Source: Bacilli bacterium (GTDB taxonomy: Bacteria; Bacillota_I; Bacilli_A; RF39; UBA660). From it: 8,690 nt of DNA. The translations under genes were made by a program, and so were the position numbers. The stretch is from NCBI GenBank assembly GCA_028685445.1, contig JAQUDY010000040.1, positions 1 through 8,690 of the forward strand. The letters are read 5' to 3'. Below are positions 4,461 to 8,690 of this stretch, piece by piece (the stretch's first letter is position 1; each line of letters opens with the position of its first letter). Under the pieces are notes generated by a model, which was not told where the DNA came from, searched no databases, and saw nothing but the letters and a program-made list of their open reading frames with translations.

Positions 4461-6809
4461 ATGAATTTGTTTGACTTTCAAATCAAAGCGGTTGATTCAT
4501 TAAGTGAAACATTCATTGACTTATGGAAAACCAATAATTGTAAATTAGAATTAACATTTAAGGCTCCTACTGGTGCTGGCAAAACGGTAATGATGGCAGA
4601 ATTTTTAAAAACAATAGATACTAATTTTCAATTTAATGAAGATAAGGCCTATTTATGGATATCTTTTAGCGAAGATTCCTGTCTACAATCTATGAATAAA
4701 TTATATGATTATTTTAATGATGGTATAGATATTCCTTTAAAATATTACACAGACATACCTGAGATGGATGTGATTTCTAAAAACACGATATTATTTATTA
4801 ATTGGGATAAAATAAAAGCTTCAAATAGTGAAAGCAGAAAACTCAGGAGAGATAATGAAGGAACTCAAGATAATATTGGAGTTTTTGATGAATTAATTAA
4901 AAAAACATTAAAGGAAAGAGAACTGATTTTAATTATAGATGAAGCCCATATTCAAACAGATACTGAGTTAGCAAGTGAAGTTATAAATCTTATAAATCCG
5001 AGAATAGTTATAAGGGTAACAGCTACTCCTAGAGCTGTTCCAAACGTTGAAGAAATTCAAAATATGGAAAAGGGCTATGTATTTGTAAAAGAAGAAGATG
5101 TAATTAAAAGTGGATTAATAAAAAATGAAATAATAATTCAAAATGAAGATGATATCAAAAAGTTTAAGGGCCAAAATGTGAATATTGATGAAATTTTACT
5201 TGAATTGGCTATAGAAAAGCATACGGAATTAAAAGAAGCATATAAACAAGATGGTGAGGAAATAAATCCGCTTGTTATGATACAACTACCAAGTGATATG
5301 AACAGTCAGTCGTCGGAAGAAAATAAAAAAGATTTTGTCATAAATTATTTACAACAAAAGCATGGAATTTCAAGAGATAAAATTGCTGTTTGGTTAGATC
5401 ATCAGAGAGAAGAAGAAAAGTTAAGAGTTATTAAAGATCATCATAGTGACATAGATTATTTATTATTTAAATTAGCACCAGCAACTGGCTGGGATTGTCC
5501 AAGAGCTCAAATTTTAGTAATGTATCGTGAAATTAATAGCCCTACATTTCAAACACAAGTTATCGGAAGAATAAAAAGAATGCCCAACGCTCACTTTTAT
5601 CAGAATATATCATTAAACAAAGCGTACATTTTTACTAATTACAACAAGAATAATATTATGGAATCGCAACCTGGATCATCTTCAAATAAACTTCCAATAT
5701 ATTTCACTAAAATTAAAGACTGTATTGAGCCAGTAACACTAAATTCGGTAGATCACGTTAGAACAAAATATAATACACTTGCCCCAGAAAACTCATGGCA
5801 AGAACATTTGATTAGTGTTTTTGATAAATATTTTTCAACAAAAGATATAATGTTAGATTTTAGTAAAAATTATAATTTAGCTAAAGATAAGATAAATTTA
5901 GATAAACGTAGTATTGATAACACTATAATTGTTAATGCATCAATAGAAAGTTATGATAATTTCACTAAAATATTAAAAGAGAAATGCAATGAAATTAATT
6001 ATTCACTATCAAATAATGACATAGAAAAAACATATAATTTATTATGTTTTAAAGAACTACAATTGCAAACAAAAGAAGAAGCAAAATATAATTGTGCTAG
6101 ATCTTGGTCGCCACTTAAATCAGCATTGAATGTGTGGTTTGAAACAAGACTAAATTTATTGAAAAAAGATTATTATCCAATAATTGTTAATGAATTATTA
6201 AGTGAAACTAGCGAATTAAAAAAGGTAATTCATAAAAGTTTAATGAGTTTTAGAAATGTTGTAAATGATGGTGATAATGACAAACAAGAAAGAAAGATTC
6301 ACAATATTCCAATACCGGACAAGCAAGTTAGTTTTGGTGAAGAATATAATTTAGTTTCTTCAGTGCACAATAATGATTTAAATATTGATATAGCTATAAA
6401 GAAGAATGTTTATGAATATTTTTATAATTTTATTGAATATCGTGGTAAAGAAAACGAAGAAAAATTTATCATGTATTTAGAAGATAATGAAAAAGTTTTG
6501 TGGTGGCATAAACAAAAAAATAGTGGCCAAAATGAATTTTCAATTGAATACTTTGATGATAATTTGAATAAGTTTAGGTTGTTCTATCCAGATTTTATTG
6601 TAAAAACCAAAACAAATAAGTTATATATCTTGGATACTAAAAATGGATTCACTTCAAATTTGGATGAAACAGATTCAAAGGATTTAGCATTAAAGGCATG
6701 GTGTGAAGAAAATAAAGAAAAATATGACTTTGAAATTATTGGCGCAACTATTGAATATCAATATCCTGTCTGGGTTGATACAATTACAAAAGAAGTACTT
6801 GATTTCTGA
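4461..6809 (+). CDS. res: Type III restriction endonuclease subunit (Res)
   Basis: A 782-residue SF2 helicase-nuclease. In order: the Q-motif-like start FDFQIKAVDSL, Walker A APTGAGKT (35-42), Walker B LIIDEAH (DEAH 160-163), motif III TATPR (187-191), ATGWDCPRAQ (341-350) and motif VI QVIGRIKRMP (366-375). The C-terminal nuclease shows the PD-(D/E)xK pattern: FYPDFIV (Asp711) and LYILDTKNG (Asp725, Lys727), with Glu666 or Glu667 as a further candidate. With Mod it should hydrolyse ATP while communicating along DNA and cut near unmethylated sites. It is shorter than EcoP15I Res (about 970 residues) but has all motifs and looks intact. AAAGGAGG lies 6 nt before the ATG, overlapping the end of mod, so the two are coupled. 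It is the last gene of the operon and converges on the relaxase gene with a 2-bp gap. Confidence 0.93.
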   Translation: MNLFDFQIKAVDSLSETFIDLWKTNNCKLELTFKAPTGAGKTVMMAEFLKTIDTNFQFNEDKAYLWISFSEDSCLQSMNKLYDYFNDGIDIPLKYYTDIPEMDVISKNTILFINWDKIKASNSESRKLRRDNEGTQDNIGVFDELIKKTLKERELILIIDEAHIQTDTELASEVINLINPRIVIRVTATPRAVPNVEEIQNMEKGYVFVKEEDVIKSGLIKNEIIIQNEDDIKKFKGQNVNIDEILLELAIEKHTELKEAYKQDGEEINPLVMIQLPSDMNSQSSEENKKDFVINYLQQKHGISRDKIAVWLDHQREEEKLRVIKDHHSDIDYLLFKLAPATGWDCPRAQILVMYREINSPTFQTQVIGRIKRMPNAHFYQNISLNKAYIFTNYNKNNIMESQPGSSSNKLPIYFTKIKDCIEPVTLNSVDHVRTKYNTLAPENSWQEHLISVFDKYFSTKDIMLDFSKNYNLAKDKINLDKRSIDNTIIVNASIESYDNFTKILKEKCNEINYSLSNNDIEKTYNLLCFKELQLQTKEEAKYNCARSWSPLKSALNVWFETRLNLLKKDYYPIIVNELLSETSELKKVIHKSLMSFRNVVNDGDNDKQERKIHNIPIPDKQVSFGEEYNLVSSVHNNDLNIDIAIKKNVYEYFYNFIEYRGKENEEKFIMYLEDNEKVLWWHKQKNSGQNEFSIEYFDDNLNKFRLFYPDFIVKTKTNKLYILDTKNGFTSNLDETDSKDLALKAWCEENKEKYDFEIIGATIEYQYPVWVDTITKEVLDF

Positions 6810-6840
6810 TATTATAATTCATAATCAGTTTCTTTTTTCT
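6807..6840 (+). terminator. Weak candidate terminator after res, overlapping both convergent stop codons
   Basis: TGATaTTAT (6807-6815) pairs with ATAATCA (6821-6827) with one bulged A and an AATTC loop, followed by a T-rich run (6829-6840). The stem is AT-rich and so weak. It contains the res stop (6807-6809) and, on the other strand, the relaxase stop (6814-6812). Only the rightward RNA gets the U-tract, so it would end the defence operon and not the mobilization operon. Confidence 0.3.
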
Positions 6841-8137
6841 TAGTATGGTGTATTCCTTTGTAATCAACATAGTTGTATTCATCATTAATAAATAATTCAT
6901 GAAATTTATCAATTGCTTTTTGTGATTCAAAGAATGTGTTCTTAATAGCTTGTTCACATTCTTTTTTTATTGGATACCTATTATTAGTGTTAAACATTTG
7001 TTTAAGCCTATCCATTTTAGCCTTTTTAGGCAGTTTGCGAGTTATTTTGCTTACCACAGATAAAATTACATCATCATCATTAATCTTGTCTTTAATGCTA
7101 TATCTATTAATGTAGTTAGCATGATTTAGTATAGCATTACAAACATAATTATCTAAATACATTTTTTTATTCTCAACTAATATATTTTTAGTTTCATAAT
7201 TTGATAAATGATTCTGTTCTTTTATTGAATTATATAAATCATTTAAACTTTTAATATCTAAATTAAATCTAAGTTTTGATTTGTATAAAGGTGATGAATT
7301 ATCTTTAAATAAATAATCTTTTATGCCATTAACTAACTTCTTAATTTCTTTATTTTTAATACAATTATATTTAAATTTATCTTGATCGTTATTTCTATAG
7401 TTTTCAACCAATTCGCCTAAACGATATATTTTATCTTCAAGTAATAGATCTTTTCTTTTTAATAGGAAATTTTGTTCTTTAGGATTAAAGTATGTTTTAA
7501 GTTCATCAATATCTTTACTGACTTGAATTAATTTATCTTTATAAATATTTCCTCTTTCAACAGATAATACCACTTGATCTTTTAAATAATCCAATTCTCG
7601 TTTACTAAGCTTACCCTTGATACGATATGATAATTTATTGTTTTTAGTAATATAATTAGGTTTCTTTTCAATAAAACAAAAATGGAAATGTAAGTTATCT
7701 GTATCAGTGTGAAGTGCTACGGAATAAGCTAAATTATTCATATTTTTAAAACCACATTCTTTAAAGAATCTAGGTAGTACTTCTTTGACTACTTTTTGTT
7801 CTAAATCTTCTAATTTAATATTTTGATTTATATAATCATTATTAAAAGATATTATACCTTTCCATAGATTGCCTTTCTTAATATATTTTAAGTAGTTTTG
7901 TTTCATTTCTCTAATATCTTTATAATTAGCATAGTGACCATCTTCTAGGACTAAATTAAATCTTTTACCTTTGATATTACCATTATAATAATCAAACATA
8001 TTTAATGCTTGTTTTTCTGGATTAGAAAAATACTCAATCATCTTATTAATATCTTTAACTATATATTTATTCTTACTAGGCATTTGAAACTTAGTTTTAA
8101 CAATTACTTTAGGACTAGTTGTAGAAATCATAATCAT
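6812..8137 (-). CDS. MobP2/MobL-like relaxase
   Basis: A complete 441-residue conjugative relaxase, which nicks one strand at oriT and pilots it into the recipient. The diagnostic site is LHTDTDNLHFHF: His143, Asp145, His150 and His152 form the HxD...HxH metal-binding motif of MobP-type relaxases. Upstream, LWKGIISFNNDYI (91-103) matches the segment that precedes the motif in MobP2-like enzymes. The catalytic tyrosine cannot be assigned with certainty. The C-terminal 250 residues are Lys/Asn-rich and mostly helical, with no recognised domain, and no transfer ATPase gene is seen in the window, so the element is probably mobilizable and needs helper functions. ATG 8137 has AGAAGGG 4 nt upstream; ATG 8131 is a close alternative. 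It overlaps the preceding gene by 23 nt and ends 2 bp from res. Confidence 0.85.
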   Translation of the reverse strand: MIMISTTSPKVIVKTKFQMPSKNKYIVKDINKMIEYFSNPEKQALNMFDYYNGNIKGKRFNLVLEDGHYANYKDIREMKQNYLKYIKKGNLWKGIISFNNDYINQNIKLEDLEQKVVKEVLPRFFKECGFKNMNNLAYSVALHTDTDNLHFHFCFIEKKPNYITKNNKLSYRIKGKLSKRELDYLKDQVVLSVERGNIYKDKLIQVSKDIDELKTYFNPKEQNFLLKRKDLLLEDKIYRLGELVENYRNNDQDKFKYNCIKNKEIKKLVNGIKDYLFKDNSSPLYKSKLRFNLDIKSLNDLYNSIKEQNHLSNYETKNILVENKKMYLDNYVCNAILNHANYINRYSIKDKINDDDVILSVVSKITRKLPKKAKMDRLKQMFNTNNRYPIKKECEQAIKNTFFESQKAIDKFHELFINDEYNYVDYKGIHHTKKKETDYEL

Positions 8138-8432
8138 TATGCCCTTCTGCTTTTCTTAATACATCATCATTAAAAATATTTTCATTTTGTTTAAAATGAA
8201 AATTAGCAAATAACTGTCTTAACAAATCATATTGGTATTGACTATATGTTGATAACTTTTTAATTTCTTCTCTGATATTATAAATTTGTATTGGGACGTT
8301 ATTTTTGCAATCAAATACATCATTAGTAATTATATCTATTAAATAAGAATTAATAGATATTTTTTTTCTTTCTGTTTTAACTTTTAATTTATTATATAGA
8401 TCATCATCTATTCGTAATGTAATTTTTTTCAT
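8115..8432 (-). CDS. Ribbon-helix-helix protein, probable relaxosome accessory factor
   Basis: A 105-residue protein with an N-terminal ribbon-helix-helix domain: beta strand KKITLRIDDDLYNKLK (2-17), then a turn and the second helix SINSYLIDIITND (26-38). Such dimers bind DNA through the strand. The C-terminal part (about 50-80, with STYSQYQYDLLRQLFANF) is helical and could bind the relaxase. The position directly before the relaxase, with a 23-nt overlap, suits an accessory protein that binds oriT and regulates the operon. ATG 8432 is chosen because AAAGGA (8447-8442) lies 9 nt upstream; the earlier ATGs at 8438 and 8441 are too close to that site. Function is inferred from fold and context. 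Confidence 0.7.
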   Translation of the reverse strand: MKKITLRIDDDLYNKLKVKTERKKISINSYLIDIITNDVFDCKNNVPIQIYNIREEIKKLSTYSQYQYDLLRQLFANFHFKQNENIFNDDVLRKAEGHNDYDFYN

Positions 8433-8610
8433 GTTCATCATTCCTTTCAATTTTATTATTTATAATTACTATATACTGCATATAAGCAGATTCTAACATT
8501 TCTATAAATTGTTCATTCATACTAATATGATTTTTTCTTGCTAATAGTTTTACTCTTTCTTTTAAATCTTTTGGTATTCTTAGTGTTGTTCTAATATTAT
8601 AATTACTCAT
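8404..8610 (-). CDS. Small Arc-like ribbon-helix-helix protein
   Basis: A 68-residue protein whose first 45 residues form an Arc-type ribbon-helix-helix domain: strand NIRTTLRIPKDLKERVK, loop, and helix SMNEQFIEMLESAY (30-43). The charged tail (KIERNDEHEKN) has no visible domain. It probably represses the mobilization operon or binds oriT together with the second ribbon-helix-helix protein. ATG 8610 is preceded by AAAGGAGT (8625-8618) at good spacing, which favours it over an upstream in-frame start at 8649. Its end overlaps the next gene by 29 nt, so the three minus-strand genes form a tightly coupled unit. The fold is confident, the exact target is not. Confidence 0.7.
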   Translation of the reverse strand: MSNYNIRTTLRIPKDLKERVKLLARKNHISMNEQFIEMLESAYMQYIVIINNKIERNDEHEKNYITNR

Positions 8611-8617
8611 GAAATCA

Positions 8618-8625
8618 ACTCCTTT
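8618..8625 (-). promoter_or_regulatory. Ribosome binding site fixing the start of the mobilization operon's first gene
   Basis: AAAGGAGT on the minus strand, 8 nt before ATG 8610. It places the start inside the longer open frame and leaves 8626-8690 as untranslated control DNA. Confidence 0.6.
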
Positions 8626-8635
8626 CTTGTCAATT

Positions 8636-8665
8636 ATTTTAATGAGCATAAGGGGATGACACCAA
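8636..8665 (-). promoter_or_regulatory. Weak candidate promoter of the mobilization operon
   Basis: On the minus strand TTGGTG (8665-8660), an 18-bp spacer and TAAAAT (8641-8636); a 17-bp reading gives TTAAAA. The -35 matches four of six positions. A stronger promoter could lie beyond the right edge. Confidence 0.25.
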
Positions 8666-8690
8666 CTGTAATTCTTGCCTTTTAATAAAA

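Noticed and set aside
8631..8638. TTGACA on the minus strand (8635-8630 region) as a promoter -35
   Set aside because: It lies directly before the ribosome binding site of the first mobilization gene; a start from it would fall inside the coding sequence.
1..8690. CRISPR arrays, tRNA or rRNA genes, insertion sequences
   Set aside because: No spaced repeats, cloverleaf-like segments, transposase motifs or terminal inverted repeats were seen on either strand.

Overview
This window is very AT-rich DNA with strong AGGAGG-type ribosome binding sites, short or overlapping gene junctions and Lys/Asn/Ile-rich proteins. These traits point to a low-GC Bacillota host, probably a Lactobacillales- or Staphylococcus-like one; the species cannot be read from the sequence. 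A relaxase operon on the right and a divergent gene with a structured leader on the left suggest a mobilizable plasmid or another conjugally mobilized element.

Layout. (1) At 1-126, on the minus strand, is the 5' end of a gene that runs off the left edge. It has its own leftward promoter (275-303), a roughly 140-nt leader that can form two hairpins, and a possible 9-codon leader peptide whose stop overlaps the gene's start as ATGA. This resembles a plasmid replication-control region, but the protein is too short here to identify. (2) From about 322 to 6809, on the plus strand, is one five-gene operon: an XRE-type regulator, an abortive-infection (Abi_C) protein with a HEPN-like R-x6-H motif, a GIY-YIG nuclease with a C-terminal DUF4357 domain, and a type III restriction-modification pair (Mod DNA methyltransferase, Res helicase-endonuclease). 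The promoter is TTGCAC-N17-TAAAAT with an extended -10, and an inverted repeat in its spacer is a plausible operator for the first gene's product. (3) From 8610 down to 6812, on the minus strand, is a mobilization operon: two small ribbon-helix-helix proteins and a MobP2/MobL-like relaxase with an HxD...HxH metal motif. It converges on res with a 2-bp gap.

How the genes may work together. Mod should modify host sites and Res should cut unmodified DNA by ATP-dependent helicase-type communication. The unusual part is the pair of extra effector genes, a putative HEPN RNase and a GIY-YIG nuclease. They sit between the regulator and mod, translationally coupled to each other and expressed from the same promoter. 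I infer a composite defence island in which a restriction system carries a back-up abortive arm under one regulator. That linkage is the most interesting thing here and is a hypothesis, not a demonstrated system.
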